From Pararhizobium qamdonense (GTDB taxonomy: Bacteria > Pseudomonadota > Alphaproteobacteria > Rhizobiales > Rhizobiaceae), in contig NZ_CP119566.1 in the NCBI RefSeq assembly GCF_029277445.1, forward strand, positions 1,924,001 through 1,988,000: a stretch of 64,000 bases of DNA, written 5' to 3'. The notes beneath the pieces were generated by a model. It had not been told where the DNA came from, ran no database searches, and was given only the letters and a program-made list of their open reading frames with translations. The position numbers were made by a program, and so were the translations under genes. Numbering within the stretch: position 1 is the first letter of the stretch; each line of letters opens with the position of its first letter. This document shows, piece after piece, positions 9,285 through 16,704 of this stretch.

Positions 9285-10535
9285 ATGCAGCAGAATTCGG
9301 AAACACGGTGGGGGACATTCAAGACGGCGCTGGTTGCCTCCGTGGCCGTGCATGTGATTGCCGCAGGCTTCCTGATTTTCGATCTGGCGCCGCAGCAGCC
9401 GGACGAGCCGGAGGCGGTCAAGGTCGAGATGGTGCCTGATCCGGAGAAGAAGCCGGAGCCCGAAAAGAAGCCGGAGCCGATGAAGGAGCCGAAGCCGCAG
9501 GAAGACGTCAAGCCGCTCGAAAAGCCGGTTACCAAGGACGGAGGCGAGCAGGCGCCAAAGGCCAAGCAGCAACAGCAGGCCGAGCAGGTTGTCAAGGAGC
9601 AGGCGGACGCGAAGAAGGCCGAAGCCGAAAAGGCGCAAGCCCAAAAGGCCGAGGCTGAGAAGGCCGAGACTCAGAAGGCGGAAGCCCAGAAATCGGAAGT
9701 CCAGAAGGCCGAAACCCAGACATCGGAGGCCGCAAAGGCGGAAGCGCAGAAACCTGCGGCGCAGCCGATGCAGCCGCAAGCCTTTGAATCCGCGTCCAAA
9801 GACGGCGGCAAGGAGGCGGGGGGCGACCGTCCGTCCGAACCGGAGAAGACGGCCGGGACTGAGCCGCGCACGGAGCGGGCGGCGCCGCTGGCAAACGACA
9901 AGGTGCCCGACGACAATCCGCAGGTGCGAAAGCCGCTGGATATGCAGGCGGACACTCCGGCGGCCGCCAAGTTGCCGGAGGTCGATCTGCCGCAATCATC
10001 CAGTGCCAATCCTGTGCTCAATGAGGGCGAAGCGCTGATCGAGACGGTCCCGGTCCCGAAAGCCAAGCCGCAGGAGCAGCCGGTGGATGTGGCAACGTCT
10101 GATCCGCAAACATCCGCATCGGCCGATGGCGCCGATGCCAGACCCAGCCGCCCGGCATCGGATCTGAAGCAGGCGAGCGAGCTTTATTCGGCCGATACCT
10201 TGTCCCATCCGCGCGTGCGTCAGGCGCTGGGCAAGCTGCCCAAGGACCGGCGGATCGCGCAGATGTGCATGATCGAGACGCTGGAACAGGTTCGCCGTGC
10301 CCGTCCGGATTCCGTGCCGCAGGGCTTGTTCTTTGATCCGCGCAATGGCTCCCCCATCGCCGGGCAGGTGATGACGGCCGGTGGTGCGGCCTACAAGACC
10401 GCGCAGGGCTGGATCGATGTCGATTTCCAATGCACGGTCAATGCCGGCACCGATGGCATCACCGCTTTCCGTTTTGCGGTCGGCAGTCCGGTGCCGAAAA
10501 GCCAGTGGGAGGCGCGGCGGTTTCCGAAAAACTGA
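9285..10535 (+). CDS. DUF930 domain protein with TonB-like N-terminal half
   Basis: Predicted inner-membrane-anchored periplasmic protein. Starting at the ATG at 9285 (416 residues) there is a short cytosolic tip, one transmembrane helix (TALVASVAVHVIAAGFLIFD, about residues 13-32) and a long Pro/Glu/Lys-rich arm. The arm has repeats such as EKKPEP and KAEAQKAE, like the spanning region of TonB. The C-terminal 130 residues form the DUF930 domain (SHPRVRQALGKLPKDRRIAQMCMIETLEQ ... VDFQCTVN), found mostly in Rhizobiales. An upstream in-frame start at 9237 is possible. TonB-like mechanical coupling is only suggested by architecture. No exbBD genes are nearby. Confidence 0.85.
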   Translation: MQQNSETRWGTFKTALVASVAVHVIAAGFLIFDLAPQQPDEPEAVKVEMVPDPEKKPEPEKKPEPMKEPKPQEDVKPLEKPVTKDGGEQAPKAKQQQQAEQVVKEQADAKKAEAEKAQAQKAEAEKAETQKAEAQKSEVQKAETQTSEAAKAEAQKPAAQPMQPQAFESASKDGGKEAGGDRPSEPEKTAGTEPRTERAAPLANDKVPDDNPQVRKPLDMQADTPAAAKLPEVDLPQSSSANPVLNEGEALIETVPVPKAKPQEQPVDVATSDPQTSASADGADARPSRPASDLKQASELYSADTLSHPRVRQALGKLPKDRRIAQMCMIETLEQVRRARPDSVPQGLFFDPRNGSPIAGQVMTAGGAAYKTAQGWIDVDFQCTVNAGTDGITAFRFAVGSPVPKSQWEARRFPKN

Positions 10536-10555
10536 GCGCAGCCCCTCCGTCTCCC

Positions 10556-11017
10556 CTACTTGTAAAACCCCTCGCGCAGATTGATGCCGTGCTCCAGCCA
10601 GGCTTTCATGGCGCAGAGCGCGCCGGTCCAGCCCTCGCAATTGCCGTAGGAGCCTTTCAGCCCGCCTTCTGTCTGATGCCAGCCTTCTTCCGAAATGGTC
10701 ACCAGCGTGCGGCCCGTATCGGCAGGCTCGAAGGTCATGGTTACCGTCGTGTCGTATTTCGGCGTGTCCGAGCCTGGCCCCTCATAGGCGGCCCATTGAA
10801 GGACGATCTTTTCGTCCTTCACCACCTCGATCACCTCAACCGGAAAGGCGCCGGGAAAATCGTGAAAATCCCAGCTGACGGTGGCGCCGGTTTTGAGCCT
10901 TCCCTTGGCACCGCCGGTGGTGAAATAGCGGGACAATTGCTCCGGATTGACCACCGCCTCGAAGACCTCCGATACCGGTTTGGCGATCCGGCCTGCGACC
11001 CTGAATTTCAGTTCCAT
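10556..11017 (-). CDS. SRPBCC (AHSA1-type) domain protein
   Basis: A 153-residue START/Bet-v1-like protein of the AHSA1 subgroup. Typical segments are VAGRIAKPVSEVFEAVVNPEQLSRYFTTGGAKG at the N-terminus, a central SWDFHDFPGAFPVEVIEV, and the C-terminal EEGWHQTEGGLKGSYGNCEGWTGALCAMKAWLEHG. Genes of this type are usually paired with an ArsR regulator, and here that regulator is divergent (start 57 bp away) with a palindromic operator between them. Substrate or ligand is unknown. It is likely controlled by the divergent regulator. Confidence 0.9.
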   Translation of the reverse strand: MELKFRVAGRIAKPVSEVFEAVVNPEQLSRYFTTGGAKGRLKTGATVSWDFHDFPGAFPVEVIEVVKDEKIVLQWAAYEGPGSDTPKYDTTVTMTFEPADTGRTLVTISEEGWHQTEGGLKGSYGNCEGWTGALCAMKAWLEHGINLREGFYK

Positions 11018-11055
11018 CGCTTTTCCTCCTGTTTTTGCTTGTTCTGGGGCTCATT

Positions 11056-11075
11056 ATGTTATAAAAATATAACAT
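11056..11075. promoter_or_regulatory. Palindromic operator overlapping the arsR start codon
   Basis: Perfect inverted repeat ATGTTATA-AAAA-TATAACAT. Its right half runs into the ATG of the arsR-like gene at 11074. It is very AT-rich in a GC-rich setting and lies between the divergent SRPBCC and arsR-like genes, so it is the obvious binding site for the regulator. Confidence 0.8.
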
Positions 11076-11397
11076 GTCAACAGATGAAAAAAACGATAGA
11101 ATCTTCAAGGCTTTGGCCGCATCCAGCCGGCGCGCCATGCTGGATATGCTGAAGGATCAGCCGCAGACGACGGGGGAGCTCTGCGCGCGCTTTCCCGCGC
11201 TCGACCGCTGCACGGTGATGCAGCACCTCAAGGTTCTGGAGGCGGCCGATCTCATTATCGTCAAGCGCGAGGGCCGCGAGCGGTGGAACTATCTCAACCC
11301 GCTGCCAATCAAGGACATTCACGACCGCTGGATCGGGCCCTATGCTGCCCAGGCCGTTACTCTGCTCGGCCGCCTGAAGGACGATCTGGAAGGGTAG
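11074..11397 (+). CDS. ArsR-family winged-helix repressor
   Basis: A 107-residue metal-free-type ArsR regulator. Residues 8-90 hold the winged helix (RIFKALAASSRRAMLDMLKDQ, TTGELCARFPALDRCTVMQHLKVLEAADLI, VKREGRERWNYLNPLPI), and the C-terminal IHDRWIGPYAAQAVTLLGRLKDDLE is typical of SRPBCC-linked members. No metal-binding cysteine pair of the ArsR/SmtB alpha3 site is seen. The start at 11074 has no ribosome-binding site, because the operator palindrome occupies that position. The mRNA may therefore be leaderless. Likely represses itself and the divergent SRPBCC gene. Confidence 0.9.
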   Translation: MSTDEKNDRIFKALAASSRRAMLDMLKDQPQTTGELCARFPALDRCTVMQHLKVLEAADLIIVKREGRERWNYLNPLPIKDIHDRWIGPYAAQAVTLLGRLKDDLEG

Positions 11398-11472
11398 GGC
11401 GCGTCCTGCGCCAGCGCTTTCCACCGGTGCGTCACCGGCGCGCAGAAAAGGCTTGCCAAATGAAAAATATAT

Positions 11473-11502
11473 CGTAAGATATATCTAGTGTTATATCTTA
11501 CG
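11473..11502. promoter_or_regulatory. Inverted-repeat operator of the PadR/ferric-reductase operon
   Basis: Perfect 11-bp arms CGTAAGATATA (11473-11483) and TATATCTTACG (11492-11502) separated by 8 bp, ending 13 bp before the PadR start codon. Position and AT-rich repeat character fit autoregulation by the PadR-family protein. The site would block the promoter or ribosome entry of the downstream pair. Confidence 0.82.
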
Positions 11503-11515
11503 AAGGAAGTTTCCC

Positions 11516-12157
11516 ATGTTTGGACGTCATCGCGGTCACGGGCCGCGCCATCACGATGAAACCTGCCGCGAGCGGCACGCCCATGGAGGTCACGGCGGCC
11601 ATGGCCGTCACGGGCCCGGCCGGTTCGAAGGCGGCTTTGCCTCGCGCGACGGGTTTCGCGCCGGGCGCAAATTGTCCTCCATCGATCTACAATTGCTGAT
11701 CCTGTCGCTCCTTGCCCGCCAGCCCGCCCATGGCTACGAGCTGATCCGCACCATCGAGGAAATCTCCGGCGGCTTTTATGTGCCGAGCCCCGGCATGATC
11801 TATCCGGCCTTGACCTATCTCGATGAAATCGGCCATGCGGTGGCCGAGGCCGATGGCAACAAGAAGCTTTTCAGCATCACCGATGCCGGACGTGCCGCGC
11901 TCGAAGAGGGCCGGGCGGCCGCCGATCGCATCATCGAAGGCCTTGGCCGCATCGGCGCCAAGATGGATGCCGTGCGCGATGTCTTCGAGGGCCGGGAGCC
12001 GGGCGAAGATCCGGAGGCGCACGGCCATCACGCGCTGGAAGTCGCCCGCCAGGCGATCAAGGCCTCTTTGTTTCACAAGCGCGGCTGTTCGTCTGAAGAA
12101 GCCGCGCGGCTTGCGGATATCCTGCGGCGCGCCGTGGACGAGATCAATCGCGGCTGA
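11516..12157 (+). CDS. PadR-family regulator with His-rich N-terminus (YqjI-like)
   Basis: A 213-residue regulator resembling E. coli YqjI, a metal-responsive repressor of the ferric reductase YqjH. The first 40 residues are packed with His and Gly (GRHRGHGPRHHDETC, HAHGGHGGHGRHGPG), a likely nickel or iron-binding tail. The PadR winged helix follows at about 55-130 (LQLLILSLLARQPAHGYELIRTIEE, YVPSPGMIYPALTYLDE, KLFSITDAGRAAL). The C-terminal helices carry HHALEVARQAIKASLFHKRGCSSEEA. The siderophore-interacting protein gene starts 25 bp downstream, so the regulator probably governs both genes from the palindrome upstream. Metal identity is inferred from the E. coli relative, not shown here. 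Confidence 0.9.
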   Translation: MFGRHRGHGPRHHDETCRERHAHGGHGGHGRHGPGRFEGGFASRDGFRAGRKLSSIDLQLLILSLLARQPAHGYELIRTIEEISGGFYVPSPGMIYPALTYLDEIGHAVAEADGNKKLFSITDAGRAALEEGRAAADRIIEGLGRIGAKMDAVRDVFEGREPGEDPEAHGHHALEVARQAIKASLFHKRGCSSEEAARLADILRRAVDEINRG

Positions 12158-12182
12158 AACCGCACAGTTCGAAGGATTTTCC

Positions 12183-12995
12183 ATGACTGAAAGACACGCC
12201 GTCGCGCGCGTCCGCCATGAGTTGCGCCGCCGTCTTCTCACCGTCAAGACGGCCGAGCGGCTCACCCCGCAGATGGTCCGCGTCACGCTGACCGGCGACG
12301 ACCTCGAAGGTTTCGTCAGCGCCGGTTACGACGACCACGTCAAGCTGTGCCTGCCGCTTGACGGGCAGGACAGCCCCGTCTGGCCGGTTGGACCCGATGC
12401 GCCCGCTTTACCGGATGGCATCGTGGCGTCGCCGATGCGCGATTTTACGCCACGCCGCCATGATGCGGAACAGCGCGAGCTGGTGGTCGATTTCGCCATC
12501 CACGCGGCCGGCCCCGCCACGCAATGGGCATCAGCCGCCCGGCCCGGCAGCAGGCTCGGCGTCGGCGGCCCGCGCGGGTCCTTCGTCGTCAGCGATGATT
12601 TCGACTGGTACCTTCTGATCGGCGACGAAACCGCACTTCCCGCCATCGGCCGTAGGCTGGAGGAGCTTCGCGCCGGTGTTCCGGCATTCGTCATCGCCAC
12701 CGTCGCGGGCGCAGAGGAGGAGCAGGTGTTCGAAACGCAAACCCGGCTTGAAACCCGCTGGATCCACCGTCCGCTTAATCACGCCAGTGACCCCGCCTTC
12801 CTGCTTGAGGCGGCAAGATCGATGCCGCTGCCGGACGGAGATGGCTATATCTGGATTGCCGGCGAAAACGACACGGTAAAGCTCCTGCGCCGGTTTTTCG
12901 TCGAAGAGCGCGGCCATAACCGTGCCTGGATCAAGGCGGCCGGCTATTGGCGCAAAGGCAGTGCCGGCTTCCACGAGAACCATAACGAAGGCTGA
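12183..12995 (+). CDS. Siderophore-interacting FAD protein / ferric-chelate reductase (YqjH/ViuB family)
   Basis: A 270-residue cytosolic flavoprotein that would reduce ferric siderophores with NAD(P)H to release iron. The FAD-binding beta barrel covers about residues 18-130 and includes the SIP motif MRDFTPRRHDAEQRELVVDFAIHA followed by GPATQWA and GSRLGVGGPRGSF. The NAD(P)-like half has YLLIGDETALPAIGRRLEEL and the C-terminal GYIWIAGENDTVKLLRRFF with GYWRKGS. The start at 12183 is chosen because the family N-terminus begins there; the longer open frame overlaps the PadR gene. A terminator follows. The pair mirrors E. coli yqjI-yqjH, although here both genes point the same way. Confidence 0.93.
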   Translation: MTERHAVARVRHELRRRLLTVKTAERLTPQMVRVTLTGDDLEGFVSAGYDDHVKLCLPLDGQDSPVWPVGPDAPALPDGIVASPMRDFTPRRHDAEQRELVVDFAIHAAGPATQWASAARPGSRLGVGGPRGSFVVSDDFDWYLLIGDETALPAIGRRLEELRAGVPAFVIATVAGAEEEQVFETQTRLETRWIHRPLNHASDPAFLLEAARSMPLPDGDGYIWIAGENDTVKLLRRFFVEERGHNRAWIKAAGYWRKGSAGFHENHNEG

Positions 12996-13018
12996 GACGC
13001 CTTGAAACCAACGCTGCA

Positions 13019-13063
13019 GCGGCCACGGACAGGCAAGATGTCCGTGGCCGCGATCGTGTTTTT
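13019..13063 (+). terminator. Rho-independent terminator after the ferric reductase
   Basis: 13-bp perfect stem GCGGCCACGGACA (13019-13031) with TGTCCGTGGCCGC (13039-13051), then a T-run at about 13058-13063. Confidence 0.85.
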
Positions 13064-13230
13064 CGCCGTTGATCCTGATCTCTGCGAGGGGTCGAAGAGA
13101 TTCAAGGGCAACTTTTTACGAATTGCAGCCGTACCATCAGCCATGTAGTCAGGTCTTCGGCCGGAACGGTTCCGATCGGCCTGTGCAACGAGACCTAGAC
13201 GAGGAAACCTGGGCAAGGAGACAAGTTGAC

Positions 13231-14472
13231 ATGGCGGTCGTACGGGCATTCGGACAATCATCCGCCGATCAGCGGGAAATCGACCGGCTGGCGGCGCTGG
13301 ACGCTTTCGACCTGCTCGACACGCCGCATGACGAGGGCCTCGACCGGGTGGTCGGGCTGATCAAGGAGATCTTCACCGTCGAGATCGGCATCGTCTCGCT
13401 GATCGATGCCCACCGGCAATGGTACAAGTCCTGCGCGGGCATGCCCGTCGATGAGATGCCGCGCCAGGACACGTTCTGCCGTTATGTCGTCGACAGCGAA
13501 GAACCCATCATCGTTCAGGATGCCACCCGTGATATCCGGTTTTCACAGCACCCCGCTGTCACCGGCGAGGGCCATATCCGCTTCTATGCCGGTGTTCCCT
13601 TGAAGACCAAAACGGGGCACACTATCGGAACGGTCTGCGCCATCGACCGGCGGCCGCGATCGTTTGGCAACCGCGACCTGACTATTCTCACGGAATTGTC
13701 CGGCGTCGCGATGGACCGGATTGCGCTGATGCAGTCGGCCGCCACCGACAGCCTGACCGAGGCGCTGACGCGGCGCGCCTTCAAGCAGGAGGCCGACCAG
13801 CTGATTTCGCTTGCCCTTCGCCACCAGCACGACCTGTCCTGCATCGTGCTCGATGTCGATCATTTCAAACGGGTCAACGACACCCATGGTCATGCCGCCG
13901 GCGACGAGGTCTTGAAAAGCGTCGCTGCCACCTGCAAGGCGGCGCTGCGGGCAGGGGATCTGTTCGGGCGTCTCGGCGGCGAGGAATTCGCCATCCTCCT
14001 GCCGCATGTGGACCGGGAGGGCGCGGTGGCCGCCGCCGAAAAGGTCCGGGCGCTGATAGCCGGACATCACGTCGGCGAACAGGCGTTGAAGGTTACCGCA
14101 AGCTTCGGCATCTCGGCGCTGTCGATCGTCGGCAAGGATATCGAGACCCTGCTCGCCCAGGCAGATGCCGCCATGTACAAGGCCAAGCATACCGGCCGCA
14201 ACCGCTGCGTCTCCTGGAGTTCGCTGCAGGCGGAGCAGACGGAGGGGACACGGCGCCGGGTGCTGAAAGCGGGCTCGATCGTCTTCAACGACCGGCGCTC
14301 GACCATCGACTGCACCGTGCGATCGCTCGGCAGCGACAGCGCCGGCCTGTCGGTTTCCAATTCCGCCGGCATTCCCGCCGAATTCCTGCTGTCGATCAAG
14401 GGCGAAGGCTTCGAGACCCGCTGCCGGGTGATCGCGCAAGACCGGCAAAATCTCGAAGTGGCGTTTCGCTAA
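13231..14472 (+). CDS. GAF-GGDEF diguanylate cyclase with PilZ-like C-terminus
   Basis: Predicted soluble sensor enzyme making cyclic di-GMP. The start ATG at 13231 follows AAGGAG. A GAF domain spans about residues 25-165 (LDAFDLLDTPHDEGLDRVVGL ... YAGVPLKTKTGHTIGTVCAID). The GGDEF domain (about 170-330) keeps the catalytic LGGEEFAI (residues 249-253). It also has an intact RxxD inhibitory site (RAGD, 240-243) at the standard five-residue spacing. Residues about 335-413 look like a degenerate PilZ domain: RRRVLKAGSIVFNDRRSTIDCTVRSLGSDSAG. The product-binding motif there is imperfect. Orphan gene ending in a clear terminator. Confidence 0.92.
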   Translation: MAVVRAFGQSSADQREIDRLAALDAFDLLDTPHDEGLDRVVGLIKEIFTVEIGIVSLIDAHRQWYKSCAGMPVDEMPRQDTFCRYVVDSEEPIIVQDATRDIRFSQHPAVTGEGHIRFYAGVPLKTKTGHTIGTVCAIDRRPRSFGNRDLTILTELSGVAMDRIALMQSAATDSLTEALTRRAFKQEADQLISLALRHQHDLSCIVLDVDHFKRVNDTHGHAAGDEVLKSVAATCKAALRAGDLFGRLGGEEFAILLPHVDREGAVAAAEKVRALIAGHHVGEQALKVTASFGISALSIVGKDIETLLAQADAAMYKAKHTGRNRCVSWSSLQAEQTEGTRRRVLKAGSIVFNDRRSTIDCTVRSLGSDSAGLSVSNSAGIPAEFLLSIKGEGFETRCRVIAQDRQNLEVAFR

Positions 14473-14483
14473 GCCGGATGCCG

Positions 14484-14511
14484 CGCTCCACCGGGACGTG
14501 GAGCGTTTTTT
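14484..14511 (+). terminator. Rho-independent terminator after the GGDEF gene
   Basis: Stem CGCTCCAC (14484-14491) with GTGGAGCG (14498-14505), followed directly by six T. Confidence 0.9.
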
Positions 14512-14686
14512 GCGGAGCAGCCTCTCCAATCTTATTTGAGGAGTGCGCCCAAGACCCGCCCAACATACTTGTCGCCTGGGAGGATGAGGGGCCAGCCTCT
14601 TCAGTTGCCGAAGGCCCGCGCGATTTGGCCGGTTGTTGAAAAAAATATGAATTGAGATTGTTTTGCGAGGGCGATACCCCACTTCC

Positions 14687-14812
14687 CCTCATCCTCGCCC
14701 TTGTGGCGGGGATCCAGTGACCCGACGTCTGTCGGGTCAAAAGACTCTTTCAGCTCAAGGACTTGAGCTGGCTGGATCCCCGCCACAAGGGCGGGGAGGA
14801 GGGAGGATGAGG
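14687..14812. repeat. Large palindromic repeat with internal hairpins
   Basis: Outer arms, about 14687-14717 and 14772-14812, are complementary (CCTCATCCTCGCCC, then TTGTGGCGGGGATCCAG, against CTGGATCCCCGCCACAA and GGAGGATGAGG). Two smaller hairpins sit inside: GACCCGAC/GTCGGGTC and CAGCTCAA/TTGAGCTG. It is a different family from the CTTCTCCCC-type repeats. The gap 14473-14964 holds this element and the terminator but no gene. Confidence 0.85.
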
Positions 14813-14964
14813 TCTCGCTCTTGCGAATAATCCCATTCCAGGGTTTGTCAGCATCCTGATAGGTCGGCTTTCGGCCCTAAGCGGACGAATTCGGTTTAAT
14901 CGATGGGAGGTTTACCTGATTACGCCCGTCACGGCTCGTGACGAGAAAGTAGTGACGACCCTCT

Positions 14965-15756
14965 GTGAAGCGGCAAAGATTTGTATATCGTGCGGTGATG
15001 ATTGAGAACGACGCTGACTGGTTTGACCCTGACATCGCGGCCATGGCCCTTGGCTATGGCGAGAAGGCCGGCCTTCAAATTTATCGGAACTATACCCGGT
15101 CCTTCGAAAAGCGGGCTATTGAGCTATTTGTAACAGCGCTTGATGAACTCCCATTTGACACTGCGGAACTAGAGCGATTCACGTCACTTTTGGTGAGTGA
15201 AGAACCGCGTTTTCTTCCAATAATCACTTGCGCCTTTGCAGATGACCTTCTGGTGGTCGCACACAGGCATGCTATCCCTGATTACGTGCCAGGTGGAAAA
15301 AAAGATCTGTTCGGTGCCTACGGCCCTCTTTCAAGTTTTTCCCAGCGCATCAAGCTTGCAGCGGCCTTCAACGTGGTGTCGCCTGACTTGCCGTTGGAAC
15401 TGGATAAGGTGCGTAGTGTTCGGAATAAGGTCTCCCATTCTTGGGACACCGCTGACTTTAGTGTCCTTTTCCGCGACAGCAAACTCACAACCATTCAGCC
15501 TGTGGAAATTTACATGGCCGAACATGAGCAGTTCAAAGGTCGCATTGCACAACTCGATGACCTGGGGCGACTGCGCCTGCGGCTGGTTTGGATAGTGTGC
15601 CGCCTAGCGTATGAAGCGCACGCCTACCACCGGTGCAAACAAGCCAATTTAAACCCTTCGAAAACCCTTTACGGGAGCCCTGCATCCGCATGGTTGCGCA
15701 CCGTGGCGAGGATTTCCCTAGACGCCAGCAATCGAATTTTGGAAGCGAGCAGATAA
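14965..15756 (+). CDS. MltR-like protein of unknown function
   Basis: A 263-residue protein from a GTG start; an ATG at 14998 is an alternative. The middle part resembles the MltR (mannitol operon repressor-like) fold: FGAYGPLSSFSQRIKLAAAF followed by ELDKVRSVRNKVSHSW. The conserved IRN.xAH-type motif appears as RSVRNKVSHSW. No DNA-binding motif, transmembrane helix or signal peptide is apparent. Codon use is visibly AT-richer than in neighbouring genes, with codons such as TTT, ATT, CTA and GAA frequent, and it sits beside repeats and an IS remnant. Horizontal acquisition is likely. Function cannot be stated; defence-island genes often carry such domains, but nothing else here supports that. 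Confidence 0.7.
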   Translation: MKRQRFVYRAVMIENDADWFDPDIAAMALGYGEKAGLQIYRNYTRSFEKRAIELFVTALDELPFDTAELERFTSLLVSEEPRFLPIITCAFADDLLVVAHRHAIPDYVPGGKKDLFGAYGPLSSFSQRIKLAAAFNVVSPDLPLELDKVRSVRNKVSHSWDTADFSVLFRDSKLTTIQPVEIYMAEHEQFKGRIAQLDDLGRLRLRLVWIVCRLAYEAHAYHRCKQANLNPSKTLYGSPASAWLRTVARISLDASNRILEASR

Positions 15757-15972
15757 TGATGGTGCGGCCCAAAGAATATCCGCCTGGTCAGAATCATCGA
15801 CGTCTGCTTCTGGCGCAAAGCAGACGCAAATTCAGGCTACCATGAAAACGCCCGCAAAATTTTAGGGCCGAACGCTAATCTTGTTCCATTGCCTTGTGCA
15901 GCTGCCGTGTGGTCACCCGTGTTTTCCGGTAGGGTCGGGTGGTTGAAGGCCAAGCTGATCGGAAGACCCTCG

Positions 15973-16059
15973 ATGACCAACGGCATGACGAACCTGCGCT
16001 CGCTCGTCGAAAAGAGCGCAGATCCCGATACGCTGCCCGATATCTCCGCACGGCCATGA
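15973..16059 (+). pseudogene. Remnant of IS256-family transposase N-terminus
   Basis: Reading from the ATG gives MTNGMTNLRSLVEKSADPDT followed by LPDISARP and a stop. The first 20 residues resemble the conserved opening of rhizobial IS256 transposases (MTN...LRALVEKTPDADLLREM), after which similarity ends. The rest of the transposase and the terminal repeats are missing. It is probably an old insertion scar; a chance match remains possible for so short a stretch. Confidence 0.4.
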
Positions 16060-16339
16060 ACACGTGCATCACGCGGGGATGGTGCCGAAGCGCCCGCCAG
16101 CCAGACGCTGCCGCTAACCAGCTGAAACTTCTGGACTTCGCTTGGCCGAAGCGAGACGCCTTTTTCTTCCCTGGCCTGACATCATCCCCGCAAATCCCCG
16201 CCATCGTCCCCCGTGCCATAATCTTTGCGTCCCATCACGGATACACCGGTTTGCGTTGCCGGCGAGATGGGGTCGGTGCCCGGACGGTTTTGCGGAACGC
16301 GCGCAAGATCCCCGGGGCTGCGTGAAAGGTGGTTCTCCT

Positions 16340-16479
16340 CCGGTTCGTTAATGAACCGGGCGTGCCGGGTTCGTCACGCCGTCTTAGGACGGCCCAGGGC
16401 GAAACCCCGCCTTATTGAAAAGCCTGGCGGATAAGCGGCCGGGCTGGGGCATTGGAGGCCTCTCCGTCAAAAGAGAGGC
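16340..16479 (+). other. Cluster of three hairpins, possible structured RNA
   Basis: Consecutive stems: CCGGTTC/GAACCGG (16340-16359), GCCGTC/GACGGC (16378-16393) and GCCTCTC/GAGAGGC (16458-16479), with purine-rich joins such as GGCGAAACCCCGCC. The density of perfect stems in a non-coding stretch ahead of the 16705 gene suggests a structured leader or small RNA. I checked it by eye against cobalamin, TPP, RNase P and SRP RNA signatures and found no match. Confidence 0.3.
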
Positions 16480-16517
16480 GCAGAAGAACCTGAGAAGCGC
16501 GGCAAAAGACACCGAAA

Positions 16518-16573
16518 CGGGGCACATCGCGTGTCACCTACACTTATTACACTGAGGCACCCGATGTGCCCCG
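16518..16573. repeat. 12-bp perfect inverted repeat
   Basis: CGGGGCACATCG (16518-16529) and CGATGTGCCCCG (16562-16573) enclose a 32-bp AT-richer loop that contains a smaller imperfect inverted repeat (GTGTCAC...GAGGCAC). There is no T-run, so it is not a simple terminator. It lies 130 bp ahead of the 16705 start. Confidence 0.7.
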
Positions 16574-16704
16574 GCCGACCCTGCCGCGCCAAAAGCCGGC
16601 AGAGATTGCAGATGACGCAAGCCACGGGCGAAAACCGCGCCGCGTGATGGAAAACGGTATTCATCATTTTGATCGCCTGCATCCATCCGGAAAAGGAGAA
16701 AGAC

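Larger units (their letters stand above)
15757..16704. other. Gene-poor degenerate region
   Basis: About 950 bp without a convincing intact gene. It contains a fragment resembling the start of an IS256-family transposase at 15973-16059, a run of small hairpins at 16340-16479, and a perfect 12-bp inverted repeat at 16518-16573. Short ORFs on both strands have no recognisable family features. Confidence 0.6.

Noticed and set aside
16320..16490. Cobalamin or TPP riboswitch
   Set aside because: A few short words look similar (GGTGGTTC, CTGAGA), but the conserved cores and their order are missing and no cobalamin or thiamine gene follows.
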